A DNA stretch of 64,000 bases from Sapria himalayana (Eukaryota > Streptophyta > Magnoliopsida > Malpighiales > Rafflesiaceae), in assembly GCA_029783825.1 (NCBI GenBank), contig JAREIK010000343.1:5166294-5230293 (forward strand), read 5' to 3'. The position numbers were made by a program, and so were the translations under genes. Of this stretch, positions 38,167 to 53,100 are shown in pieces; the first letter of the stretch is position 1; each line of letters starts with the position of its first letter. The notes under the pieces are model-generated. The model worked only from the letters and a program-made list of their open reading frames with translations. It did not search any database and had not been told where the DNA came from.

Positions 38167-41100
38167 GGTCTCGGTTCTCTCTCTATTTTAAGCTAAAATT
38201 AATAATTTTAATTTTAGAATAATTTTTGTAAAACTAACATGGACGTGGATAGCAGAAAATTTGAATGTGGGCTACTATTTTTTTCTCCTCTCTATAAACC
38301 TAACCGGATATTATTTTTAAATTTTTATTTAGTTTTTTTTTTATTTTTTTAATATCATTTAATTATTAATTCAGAAAATAATACATAAACTAAAAAAATT
38401 AAAAATGACTAATAATAAATTTAATGATAACAAAATTAATATTAATGACAAATAATATTAATAATGATAATCCTACGAAAAACTTTGAAACCAAAATCAT
38501 ATTTTCTCTCATGACATCAACCCAAACTTATAAATTTTAATAATAAAAAATTAAAAAAAACTATAATTTAGACTTACTTTAAGATAATATAAACAAAAAA
38601 TACTAGGGATGCTGATAAAAAATCGACACAATACAAGTATTTAAAAAATATATATATACATATAAGAGTATGTGTGAGATTGGGCACCTAAAAAGACATA
38701 CCAATCATTACACCAAAAAAATATGGTGCATTAGATTCTGAGTAAACTCAACTGAGTGGTGAAGTTTTTGATATTGAAACTAATTTAGCTTTTATATTGA
38801 CCCCCTTCATATACCATAAAGAATTAGGAAAAGAAGTGATTGTCAAACTGATCATCACAGTGAATCTTCCGATTAAATTTTCAAAAGATCATATGATAGT
38901 CAGCATTATGCAGACTAATTTTCAGCCTGCATATCATAAGATTTATAAGTCTTTATGTAGAAATGACATGCTAAAATATTATAAATTAGAAAAATAAATA
39001 ATAACTAATAAATTTAAATAATATAGTAACGTAGTATTCATGACGTCTGATATCTAGACTAGTCGTGACGATGTATCTTTTGCATATATCACTGCTCACT
39101 ATGTAAATTATAAATGAATACTTAATAAAAATATTTTAGGATTTTCAAAGATTATTCATCCTCATGATGACCTATCATATGAGTGCATAATAAGAATCTT
39201 TAGAAATTATAATATTCAAAATAAAATATTTAATATCACATATGATAACTTATCTAACAATAAAATAGTCATTAATATGTGCATTAGAACAATTAAAAAT
39301 GAGTCATTAAGAAAAAAAATTTATGTTAGATACATGTGTCACATTGTTGGCCTGGTAGCACGAGCAAAAATAAAAGTTGTTTTCCCTGCTATAGATAAAA
39401 ATATAACTCACTAAAATATCTTTGGATATCTAGCAAACAATATAAGTTTGATCGTCTATATTTGTCTGCAAGTATAAAGAAAAAAAAATTCCAAATGAAT
39501 ATGAAACACAATTAAAATTATACCTACTTGATATTTGAGTCATGAATGATAAACTTATTATTAACAAAACTGACTGGAATATATAAATTTCATTTATGAA
39601 ATCCTAAAGATTTATGACACGACAAACATATATTTGTCTATTTACACTCCAACCACATGCATTGCACTCAGGTACATATATAATATTAGTGCATGTTTAT
39701 AAAATTTAGAGATAACCGGACATTTAGTAACATGACTATTAAGATAGAAACCAAATACTTAAAGTACTAGTTTACTATTTTATCTTTTTATTATCTAGCT
39801 GCTTGCATGGATCCTAGGGTTAAGGTAGAAAGGATAATAAATATTTTGATATATATATATATATCCACGTACACAAACCAAGATCACCAACCTAAAGGAT
39901 TCATTGTTCATTCATAAAAAGTTGACTGAATTATTTACATACTATGATATTAGGTATGATAGTAGTTATCGTCATGCTCCGAGTACGGACATGAACACTA
40001 TATTAGAAGATGACGACTTCTCCATTCAATTAACGAGGAGAAAATGATGAGATTGACCGTCAAATAAGAGCAAATTATCTCAGTACTTAGATACCAATTA
40101 CGGCTCAATCATATCACATAACGATAACAAGAACCTTGATATTTTATAATGATAAAAATCATAAGTACACATATCCTGTATTGTCTAAAATGACATAGGA
40201 TCTACCGACTCCTCCAGTATCAAACATAATATTGAAATCTACTTTTTCTATTGCAACCAATATTATTTCAGATAAAAGATCAATTATAACCAGATATTAT
40301 TAAGTCACTGGCATGCTTGAAGTATTAGAAGGATTCAAAATTGAGCATCCAAAATTGAACTGAAAAAAGAACAGAAGAATTATTAATAGATGATAACTCC
40401 TGGGACTTCGAAGATATTGAGCCAACTGCTAGTGATATCATCAGACTCTTATGCAATAAAAATCAGTTGCATACTTACACCGATTGGTATTGGAATTAAG
40501 CTTGCATGATTATCATTGATGATTTTTATTTTATGTTGTGGTTGTGACATTGTGCTATTTTATTTTTTTTGAATTAATTGATAATTGATAAATGTATTTT
40601 TTTGATATTTTTAATTATTAAACTTTATCATTTGTGTTAATAATTTTAATTTTTTGTGATTTATGTGAAATAAATATATAATATAATATTGTAACTCATA
40701 ATGCCGCCAATAGATAACAGGTAACTTAAATTTTCAAATTTACAAAAAAAAATTTAAATTATTAACCACAAGTTTGCATTCTGCAACCGCCAACCGGTGA
40801 CCTCTAGACCGGTCGACCAGGCTGGCTGTTGGTTGCCTATGAACACAATCCGGCCCGACCCAGCACAGCCCGGCCAGACTCTACCCAAACTCAAGCCGAC
40901 CAAGCTAGACCAGTTGAGCCATATGCAAGTCGTGTCATGCTAGGCACGGCACGGCACGACCCATTTGACATCTCTAAGTATTTGCTAAAACACAACCAAA
41001 AAGATCAACCTCTACAAGAATATCAAGTGCATATCTCTGCTATGACAAAGTGATGCCCCTCAAAAAATATGAAATCTCAATAAAAAAAAATATCTAAGTC

Positions 41101-44100
41101 TTCTAAAATTTTCGACTAAAATTATGTCTAAAGGTACACCTTGAGTTAGAAAATCTCTAACTCATCATCTCTTATAATCAAAATATCATTAACATAAACA
41201 ATCAGCAAAATCATTTTATTATTAGAACTACTTCAAAAAAATAAAAAAAAAATCATTAACACACATATGTAACCCAAATGAGGTGAATGCGTGTCAAAAC
41301 CTTACAAACCAAAGTTTCAATGTATACTTCGGGTTGTACAATGAATTCTATAATCTTCAAATTGCATCTTATTATATTGCTCAGAAATTAGGTGATTGTT
41401 CCATATATACTTATTTCTCAATATCATCATGAAAAAATACATTCTTCATATTTAGCTAATATATCCTTCAATTATGATATTTTATCAAAGAAATAAAAAT
41501 TTGTATAAAGATAATCTTGATCATTAAAAAATAAGTATCTTGATAGTTAACAGATATGTAACCCAAATAAGGTAAGTGTATGTCAAAACCTTGCAAACTA
41601 GAGTTTCAATGTCTACTTCAAGCTGTACAATGTATTCTATAATCTACAAATTATATCTTATTATATTGCTCAAAAACTAAGGAGTTGCTCTATATATACT
41701 TCTTTCTCAATGTCACTATGAAAAAATATATTTTTCACATTTAACTAATATATCCTTCAATTATGGTATGTTGTCAAAGAAATAAAAATTTATACTGTGA
41801 TAATATTGATCATTAAAAAATAAGTATCTTGATAGTTTACACCAAATATTTGGTTGAAAAATAAGTATCCTTGTAATTCACACACATATATAACCTCTTG
41901 CTACCATTACAACTAGACATGACTTCACAATTAACACTCACCTACAACCAATTGATATTTTCCAAGAACATTATATTAGTTCTCAAATCTCACTAGAGTT
42001 AACGACGTGCATCTCTTTTATCATGACTTGACATAGTTCTAAATGAGATAATACCTCACAAGAAAACTTTGATATCATAGTTGAGTTTTAAGAAGAAATA
42101 AAAGAAAAAAAAAACAAGACGAAAGTAAGATAAAAATTATCAAATCGAGTCATGAGTATAAAGGTGTCAACCGAGCCGGGCAGGCCAGGACCGGCACGAG
42201 GCACGGCATGATTCAGTAGTGCATAGGCCGGGCCGACAAGAGAAATTGCCTTGCACGGGCAAGTGCCGAGGCCAACCGGGACGCGTGCCATGCCTGACCG
42301 GGCACGATTCCGTGGCGAGTGACACGGCCCGCCAGCACGAGACATGTCCCGCACCCCACTCCATCGCGATCGCCACGCCATACAATCATATGGATTGGGA
42401 AAACACGTGGGCACAGATCTGAATCCACTCCGACTTGACCCAAGGTCCCGCCCAACCCGAATCCCCCCTCCCACTGTTAAAAAAATAATAATAAAATTTA
42501 AATATCATCCATTGGATTTTGCTTCCAAAGGCTAGGAGGCAGAATCCGACGACCCTCATGATTCTGCCCCCTAAAAATCAATAAAAAATTAAAAAAACAT
42601 AAAAATTATTTTTTTAACAAAAATTTTCCTTTAATCTATAAAACTGCACCCCCACCTCTCTATAAATTTTATGTTTTTCATTAATATTTATTCTCACTCT
42701 CTCAAAATCCTCTCAAAACTCTTACGCTTCTCTCTCTCAGGACTCGGAATTTTGTCATTCGACTCAACTTTTCGAGACTCACAATTCGAGTTTGAAAGTT
42801 TGAACTAGACTGTGGTGCACAGTACACGTGATCTACATCACTGCTTTACGGGTATTTTAATTTTTGTTTAGTATTGAACTATAATTTTTAACATAAAAAA
42901 TATTATTTAAAAAAATTAAGTTTTTTTGTTTACTTTCTCTCTCTCTAATCTGAATATCTAAAATCTATCATCTAGGCTCTACCTCCTGTTTAACAAAAAT
43001 CCAAAAAATGACTAATACTAATGAAACATATTTAAATTTAAAAAATAAAAATCTTACACAAATGTCTGAGGCTGCTGAAACTTTGGTATCTCCATTTATC
43101 TTAACACAAACATCTAAAAGACAAAAAACTAGGAGGATTTCTGTAGTTTGGACTTATTTTAATATAATAAAACAAAAAAATATTAGGGATGAGAAAGAAA
43201 AAATAACACAGTGCAAATATTATATGAAAAATTTAACTTGTAAAAGTACGTTTGGGATTAGGCACCTTAAGAGGCATGCCGAATTATGCACCTTAAGAGG
43301 CATGCCGAATTATGCACCAAACAATATGGTACATTAGATTCTAGGCAAACTCAACTTAGCACTGTATTTTTTGAGACTGGATCGAGTTCAGTCTCAAAAT
43401 TTATTCCATTCATATACCACAGCAAGTTGGGTAGAGTCATGACCAAACTTATCATATTGATGGATCTTCCGATCAGATTTTTGGAAGACCCAATGGTAGT
43501 GTGCATCATGCAGACATATTTTCAGCCTGCTTATCATAGGATTCCTAGGTCCACATCTAGGAATGACATGCTAAAATTTTATAAGTTAAAAAAATAAAAA
43601 ATAATTAATGAATTTATGACATATAGTAGAGTGAAGTCTAACTAAAATATATAAATTAAAAATAAATCATGATCAAAATAAATAATATCTACACTTACTA
43701 AAATCTTAACAATCTCTGATAAAAAAAATGTGTATCATCTTTGGATACTCAAGTATCTAAGAAAAATACATCTCGAAGTACTAGATATCAATTTGTCTTG
43801 TCCTAGAGATTAATTGAGAATAAGGCATGTTCATTCAACAATTCTAAGAGATTAAATAAATAGCATCTCTATAATGTAGGATCTAAAAATATATATACTG
43901 AGAAAAAATAGAAGAAAGCATTCAATTGATAAGATGAATTATGATTAAAATTGTATCTCCTCAAAAATATTTTGAAATACTCTTCCTAAGAGTATTTAAG
44001 ATGTCTCAATTAGATGTTTATACTTTCTTTCAACGATCTAATTTTATTAGAGTGTGCTGACATAAAAAATCTATTATATAATCTCATAATTCATAAAGTA

Positions 44101-47100
44101 TGTGCTAAATTAGTCTAACATGTATTCTAATACAATATATCATCAAAAGATATATTCATGTATTTCTCAAGCAACAATAACTAAAAATGATCATATACAA
44201 AAACCATTCTCTAGTCGCATTTCTACTATTTCCCCAATCCCCATACATTAAAGTGTATCATATAAGTCAATTGACATATATGATAAGAAATTCTTATAAG
44301 CTTTCATAATTGATATGTTTCATATGATAAGATAAAAATACCCTTAAACCTACGATGAAATATTTTTAATTTGACCAATAAAAAAACTGAGCTAAGAATA
44401 TACAAATAAAGATTACAATTCACTCAAAGATTTAGAAAGATATTTTACCATTAAAGAGAGAGCATAGAACATAGAATTACCTTACTCAATCTCATATAGA
44501 ATCTTCCTCAGAGTCTCACAATCTTATAAATAAAAATAAAATCATTGTTAAACTGTCTAAGAAAGCAACTCATAAAATATAAACTAATAGAATAACTAAG
44601 AAAAAATAATACATTGAGAAGTAACAAAGATCCAGACCGCATACTTTCATATCCAATGATTTTCATATATTTTCTATTGGCTACAATAATATTTTCAGAT
44701 CAAAAATATATATAATAAATATAATATGATTATCAATAATGAGTATTTTCTCGTGTATTAATAAACCAAAAGTCTATAGTAAGTGCATTAGTGAAACTAG
44801 TAATACCTGAAAAAAAAAAGATTTATTATTGTTTTAGAGAGGAATTATTTATAGTCATCTCTAAAGTGTAAGTTATACAATGGATAAACTTTGTGAGGAC
44901 CACCAAATAATTCCAATGATCATCCTGTCACTCCCAATATTATGTAAAACTCTCGATCTTCTCTCTTGATATAATATCCAAGAGTTATTTCTGATGTGGC
45001 CCATCATCGTGCAGTGGGTGTATTAAACTATACTTCTCCTCCACTCCATCTATGTTATGATAATCTCTCTTCATGCTGTGTCACAAATTATTGGTTTCTC
45101 AAATTAAAAAACTACACCAAATTATATTTTTTTACAAATATGCAAGAACCCCAGGGGTTCTGCCCAAAAATACTATCATAGACCATCGTGCAATGAATGT
45201 GCAACACTTGTGGTTTGAAGCTCAAAAAATCTAGATGTATGACATGCACCAAGTATCATGTATGCCATAATGCCTCCATTCATGCGCTTGTTGCCGGAAA
45301 TAGCATCCGCCTCCATAGCCACCACCATGCTTACCTTTAGCCACCATCACACGCATCTAATACCACCATCATGCAACATGCTACTGGAAAAAAATAATAT
45401 ATATTTTTTTGTTCTAATTCAGTTTTGATATATATTAAAAAAATATTATAATAATAAACACTCTAAGAAATTTATATATCTAATATCTTTATATTATGAA
45501 TAAAAACAATTGGGACAATTTACATACCGTGTGCTCCCTTCAATAATATTAAAAAAAAACTACAACTACATTCTAAACTTAGATGAAATTTTGAACTTTA
45601 AAAACTAATATTTAAAAAAATAAATATTTAAAAAGTATAAATTTTATACCTATTATTACATAGCCTAAATGATTATTTGTAATGATTTGTATTATATTCT
45701 CCTCTCTAATTTGTTTCATTCATCCTTCAAACAACTCAAGTAATGATTATTTGTAATGATTATTTTAAAAAAAATTACTAATTTTTTATCATTTTAGAAT
45801 ATTAATAGAGTGCATAGATATTTTTTATAAAAAAAATCATTAAAAATTTTATTAATGTTAGAATTTTCAAATAACAAATAAAAAATAATGTAATAACACT
45901 CAATTAATAAAATTCATATATTGAATGCTCTTATATGATGAGCAAAGTTTTAAAAATCAAAAACGTAAGACAAAACATTTTTGTGTTCGTAAGACAATGC
46001 ATAAGCCTTTAGGCTTTAAGGTATAAGTTTTTGAGCATCACAATATAATTAATTAATATTTAAACTATATAAAATAAAATAACATATATAAAAAAATAAA
46101 TTAATAAATAATATGGAATATTTTATAATTAATAATATTTAATAATTTGATAATTTTATCAAATTAAAATATTATTTCAAATTTAAATAAATTTATTAAT
46201 TTCTCTACTTTTATTTTATTTTATTTTAATATTATTTATTAATTAATATTATTATCAAATTTTAATAAATTTAATAATTTATTAAATAAATTTATTAATG
46301 TGTCCTTGCAGTTGCCTCTCTCCCTCACCCTAGAGGTGTCAAATGGGACTTGTCGGGCTGGCCTGACAAGATTTTAGGCCGCCCGACAATGCTTCCGTGC
46401 CGGGCAAGGCACGGCATGGTTAATGTATCATGTCGAGCCTGGCCCGGCAAGGTTCTGTAAAGTCAGGCCCAGCATGAGCCCGCGACCCAAAATCTAATGG
46501 GTTCGGCCTGGTTCAGCCGGGTTCGGGTCGGGCCAAACCCTAATTTTTAAAAAAAAAGTAAGGTTCGGGGCGTGCCGCAGCATCTCAGCGCCGCCGTCGC
46601 CCTTTTGGGGCTCAGGTAGCACAGCCCATTTGACACCTCTACATGGCCTCTCTCCCTCATCCTAGCCCTCACCCCTCTCCCCTGCTCCACGAAAAACTGA
46701 CAGAGCTCCGTAGAGCTCCAACGAGCTTCGTCAAGCCAAATGCTTTTTTTAACGCCTTGAGGCATTTTACGAACACCTCACTTTGAGGCGCACATCAAGA
46801 CGTTAAAAAAAAGATTTAAAAAAAAATAGATGATGAGCAAAGTGATTGGGACAGCTCAAAAATCAGATATTCCTTTCAAAAGTATTTTAAAAAAACTATA
46901 ACAAAATAAAAAATATAAAACATACAAATTATATACCTATTATTACATAACTTAAATAATTATTTGTAATGATTTGAATCACATTCTCCTCTCTAATTTG
47001 TAAATAATTATTTGTATTTTATTATCTATCTTGTATCATTAAAAATATTAATAGAGTGCATAAATATTTATTCTAAAAATAATTCATTAAAGAACTCATT

Positions 47101-50100
47101 AATGTTCTCCTCTATCATTCTATCTTTACAAAAAATAATGAAATATCTAATTTTTTTTCACTCCGTTAAATGATATTTCATCAAATCTTCAATACAATAA
47201 AATATTTTAAGATTAATTAATTTTACATCATGAAAACTCAAATTTATTGTTCAAATTTCAGACCATATATAGATAAAAAGACAATTTTAAATAACTTAAA
47301 TACAAAACATATTACATTAAAGTAATTTATATTAAGGACGTATTTAATTGGGGCAACTCACAAGTTGAGTGCTCTAATCAAAACAAGATAATGAAAAAAA
47401 TAAGAAACAAAAATAAACTTAATAATTATCTTAAACATGCCCTCTCATACTAATGCTTAAAAAATTAAAGGCACCGGAACGAAGTCATGTGCCAATTTGA
47501 ACTAGTCCAAACTATTAATCAGTTGAGATTGATTTTTTTATGAAATATGATAAAAAAATTTTAAAATATTTTTCATTAACCGAATTAAAGAGAATAATAA
47601 TAAAATAACTAAAAAATATTCTCACATAGTCGACTCAAAAAGAATAACAGCAAATAAAAACTAAGAAATATGCTTTCCTAATCAACTTAAAGATAATAAC
47701 AATAAAGAAATTAAGAAATAATCTCTCCTAAATGACTTAAAAAAAATAACAAAAAAGAAAATTTTCAAAATAAAATATTTTTTCCTAACCAAATTAGGAG
47801 AATAAATGAAATCACATTCCACTACCACTTCTAGATGTAGTGAAAGATAAGAACAAGGGTAATTAAGCTCATCTCCTTGATTTTTGCAAAAGAACCATTC
47901 AGCATCTTATCCAAGTTCAATTGCTTTCCAAATCTTCCAAGCCACCTCATTGCTGTTTAAATGTACATATGTAGTGTATAATGATTTCTCTTTGTACAAT
48001 GGAGTTATTTGATGGGCATACGCATAAAGCCTATTGCTCAAACACAACAAAGATGGCACTTTGTTTGTTTCCTCGAATTCTACCAAGAAGTTTAGTCGAA
48101 GATAATGCGCTTCCTGTAGAAGCTCCAGTAGGCAAGCCATTCAGATTGCTTGTCTTGCTGGTGGAAGATTCAACAGTGTTTACTCAGATGAGTTTTGTTT
48201 ATTGATGATCCAAAATCCAGTACATATAAGCATTAGAGATCAAGAAATTCTCAATAATATCAAGTACGTGTTGAGTTTGAGACGAAAAATATATATATGA
48301 ACATGATGACCTTGCTCCTGCCAGACTCTGAGTAGAGATGTCAACTGAGTTAAGAGGCACAAGTCCGGCCTGAGACACAACACAGCACGGCACAATTCAA
48401 AGTCGTGCCTACACCTCTCTCATGAGTCAAGCAAGCCCATGGCACAAGGACTTGGCCCACGAGGGATGGCCCAAGTGCCACCCATAGCATGACCCACTAC
48501 ATTCAACACAACCAACATGAACATGCACAATGCATGCCTAACTCGTGGCCGATGTGCTGGAGAGTAAAAAAAAGGCACGTGAATGCATGTGCCATTTGTT
48601 CAATGTTTTGTATTTCATGACCCACATTTAAGATTGCTTCCTTTTGTTTATCCCTTGTACGGCACGACTTTTGTACCATGTCGTGCTTGGCACAGCATGG
48701 TACATGTTGACATCATAAGGTTTTCAACTAAATATATAGCCACGTTTATATCAAGCAAGAATTTTTCAATTAAATTTTTGAAGGTTCATAGATTATTTCA
48801 TTTTATGCACACGTACATCTAGCCAGTTAAAAGAGAAAAGAAAACCTTATGATAACATCCATCAAGTCTCTTTGTTCCCTGTATAGGTGGTAAGTATGGA
48901 CAGCTTGTCATTGAAGACTTTTTGTCAATCAATCTGTTTCCAGATTTAATATCTTGATATATGTATATAGGAACGGCATTTTCATGTATATACTCAAGAC
49001 CCATAGCTGATTTGATACCAATTTGCACTCGAGTGGACCATAACAAAGAGTCCAGCACATGACAACTGTACCAACATTTAACATAGCCCATTTCACATAG
49101 AATTTATAGGACTACCAATATTAATCATATAATAAATAATTATAAATTAAAAAATAATGTATAATAAACAACTTTAAAATATAAGTCATAAAGTAGAGTT
49201 ATCCCCATGATATCTAATATTTGGTCTGATCATGATGACAATATATTTTCATGCATCATTAGCCACTTTATTGATTTTAAGTGAAAACTAAATAAAAAAA
49301 ATATTAAAATTTTATTATATTCATTCTCATGATGATATCGCCATATATACGTGTCTACCAAGTATTTTTAAGAAATACGAAATAAAAAAAATATTTATTA
49401 TAGTATTTAATAATATATCAAATAATAGTATCACTATAAACATATTCGTAAGAACCATTACAAATAATTCCTTAGATAAAATTCTTTATTTTAGGTGTAG
49501 TATCACATAATAAACCTAATTTTACCAGTCAATTTAAAAATAATTTCTTCTCATAATAACATATATGTAATATATTAAAATATATTAAGACACCTGATAA
49601 ACTATAAGAGTTTCACTTTATATAATTCAGTAGTCCTAAGAAAATTCCAAGCAAATATAAGACACCCCAAAAATTATATATACCTTATGTTAGATTATAT
49701 GTTAGCTACTAATATGTGATATCCTAAGACCTGTGAAATAATAATTAATAATCACATTGGGCCATTAAAATTTCATTTTTAAAATTCTATAAATTTGTTT
49801 ATGATACGACAAATAAGTATTTATCTATATATTTTTTCACTACATCCATTGCACTTAAATTCATATACAACATCTCTTTTACAAACATAGAAAGTACTCA
49901 AATTTTTGTGTCAAGACTATTGAAATAGAAAAAAAATATTTAAAATATAAATCCTCCGTTTATCTATTTATTGTTTAGTTGTCTGTATCAATTATAAGTT
50001 CAGATGAAATGGGTGAAAAACTCAAAAAAATACATATTCACTTGCATAAACCAATCACAAGAACTAAAAATAAAATTACGAATAATTAAATAACTAATAT

Positions 50101-53100
50101 AAATATTATAAAAATAAGTATGATACTTTTAGCGAATCTCTGAGCATGAATATCGACATCATTTTCAAAGATCATAACTTTTTAATTCATTAACAAGAAA
50201 CAAACAATAGGGAGGTCTGTCAAATGGAAGCAAACTATCAAGATATTTAAATATTGATTATTATTTTATTTTATCTTAAAGTGATATAAAAAATTTTAAT
50301 ATATTAAATTGGTAACAATCAAACAAATTCATATTTTTTGTGTTATCTAAAATAAAATGGAATCTATTGACCCTTCTTGTATCTAACATAATATTTGAGT
50401 CTACTTTTTCTATGATTATAACTATAATTTTAGATAGAATAACCACACTACAACTAGATATCATTAAAGGTTTGCCCTAATTACGAGATTAAAAAGATTC
50501 ACAAATAAGTATTCAAGATAAAATAAACAAACTACAAGTAAATAATAACACACAAGAATATGATGATATGTGTAACAAGTGTGAGTTATAATGATCCAAA
50601 CCATACAAAGTAACTGGTGACATTGGACTGGCATTCAATGCTTTTTTTCTAAGTTATTTTTTTACCTTAGAATTATATTTGCAAACTTGGTATATTTTTT
50701 TCATGTATTTTCTTATATTTCATATTATGACATTTGCAATGCAGTTTATTGTTTATATTTACATAAATTTACTTTTTTATATATTTACATAATATTAGTA
50801 TATTATATATATTTATTTATTTATTTATTTATATTTATATTTAATATACTAAATTTAACAATAAAAATTAATATTATTTTATTTTATGGCTATTGAACCA
50901 CAACCCACAACCCACTAGCCAATGCCCAAGGCTAGGTAGGAGTAGAGATGTCCAAATGGATAGGAGACCCATTGCACAAATAGTGATAAAGGCCCGTGGC
51001 AAAAATACGATATGGCACGGCATGACTAGAATCAAGCCTGAGGTGTTGTTGGGCAAACTAATTTATTGTTTATATTTAAATAAAATTTATTTTTTTATAT
51101 ATTTACATAATATTAGTATGAACTATATATATAAATATAATATACTAAATTTAACTATAAAAATTAAAATTATTTAATTTTATGACTTTTTAGCCACAAC
51201 CCACTAGGCAATGTCTGGGCTAGGTAGGAGTAGAGATGTCCAAATGGATATGAAGCCCATTGCACGAATAGAGAAAATGGTCTGTGGCAAGGCACAACAT
51301 GACTAAAATCATGCCTAAAATAGTGCGGGCCAACCAGTGGCATAGCTCAAGCTATGTCGAGCCAGGGTTTCTGATCTTTGTGCGACAAAATATGCAGCAC
51401 AGCAAGATAGGACACGCCAGCTCGTGGGCCTATTTCAGCCCTACTAGCATGGACCTGACCCAAGCTAACCTAGAACAAACCTAATCTAACCTAGGCTAGC
51501 TAGGGGTTCGAGTCATGCCTAGTGAGTGGCCATGGTGGGTTTGGCATGACCCAACTAAGACAATATGCCATTTTTTTAAAATCATACAGGCACGACATGG
51601 CCCATACTACAAACTTGTGGTCTGGTGCCCACCTAAGCCTAAAAAAACCAATTCATGTCAGGTCAGCATGGCAAGTTTGACATGTTATCTGAGAGCAAGT
51701 TTCCTTGGCTCATGGGGGCAACCATGAACCAAGGTGTTGGCTCATGGTTGCATGTGCAAGTTGCTATATCAGCAGCAGCCTGCTGTCTGCGATAGCTAAC
51801 CCAAGCTAGCCTAGGTTAGCTGAAGGCCACACCAATCATGAAAGAGTGACTATGCCAGATCATGCTGATTATACCAGGCTAGAAACTGACAAGGCATGGG
51901 TCGATATGGCCAAATGCTTCAGTCGGGCCATATTGGGCCTACCTTCCTTAAATTAATGCATGCACGACATGGCCAAAAGGCAGTAACAATGCTAAATCCA
52001 GAATGGCACGATGGACACCTCTAACTCTGACCACTTTCATTTTCCCACTACGTTAGAGATTGTCATTATCCAAATTCTAAGGATAATATTCTCTCTCTAA
52101 TAGATCGAGATGGTTATATATATTATGCATCGCATCTAGAAGTATCAAGTGAGTTGGACAACTCGGGCATGGCACGAGGCAAGGTCCAATACTATGCATT
52201 AATTATTGTCGTGCTAGCCAGTAGCACGGCTCGTGCCATGTTGGGCCGAGGCCAACAATACCTCATGCTAAACCAAGCACGACATGCATGATTGGCCCAT
52301 TGACACAAACACTAACACGGGGCATGGGTCACAGATCACGACCTCGTGAATTTTTTTTAAAAAAAATATGTCTAGCCCCCCATTGGCCATTGCCCTTTGC
52401 GTTTAAGTAACATGTCCCAACAAAGAAAGCAAAAAGTTGTGGTTGTCCCTGTCATTGTCTGTTAAAAAATAAATAAACAAATAAAATGAATATTTATTCC
52501 TATTATTTGTAGTTGTCGAATTTGATTATAATGATTATTAGGCACAAATCCAATAATTATCAAATTTCTGTTCAATATAAATATGTAAAAAATTCAAATA
52601 TATATATATAATTTTTATGAATATAAAATATGAATTTATTGATATTCATTATATTCATTTTCAATCATCTCCTTTCTTCTCTCTCATTTTCTATTTGTCT
52701 AATTTTTATTTCCTCATTTTCTTTTTCGCTACTAAGTTGAGTTGTCTGCATTGGGCTTGATATTTTAGCAAAAAGGTAGACTATGACTACTACTCAAATA
52801 AAATTATGTTGTTATAATACAAATTTAATTTTTATTTATTAATTTATATTATAATTAATAATTTATAAAAATTTAAAAGTATACTTTTTTAAAATAAAAA
52901 TTATAAATAAAATAAAATAAAATAATAATAATAAATAATTTTAATGATAATAATTTTAGCATAGGTATAGTTACTAACAATAATTCAACCAAAAATTGAG
53001 GCCAAAACTAAATACTCTGATAATTTTGACTCATTATCTAAAAAACTTAAAACTATATAAATTTTAATATTTTAGAGTCTAGAATCACTTAAACTTAATA

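Larger units (their letters stand above)
37374..40976 (+). mobile_element. Decayed full-size hAT with intact target duplication
   Basis: A perfect 8-bp duplication AGTATTTG lies at 37366-37373 and 40977-40984. Ends are TAGGTGACAAGTAGGGG and CCATTTGACATCTCTA. Length 3603 bp, nearly that of the complete copy. It carries the 5' landmark TTGGATTCACTTCCAACGG also present at 1804 and 42513. The transposase is broken by many stops. Confidence 0.92.

Noticed and set aside
47907..48205. Possible continuation of the LysM kinase gene from 48890
   Set aside because: I could not align any frame of this stretch to kinase or LysM domains; kept only as an unassigned region.
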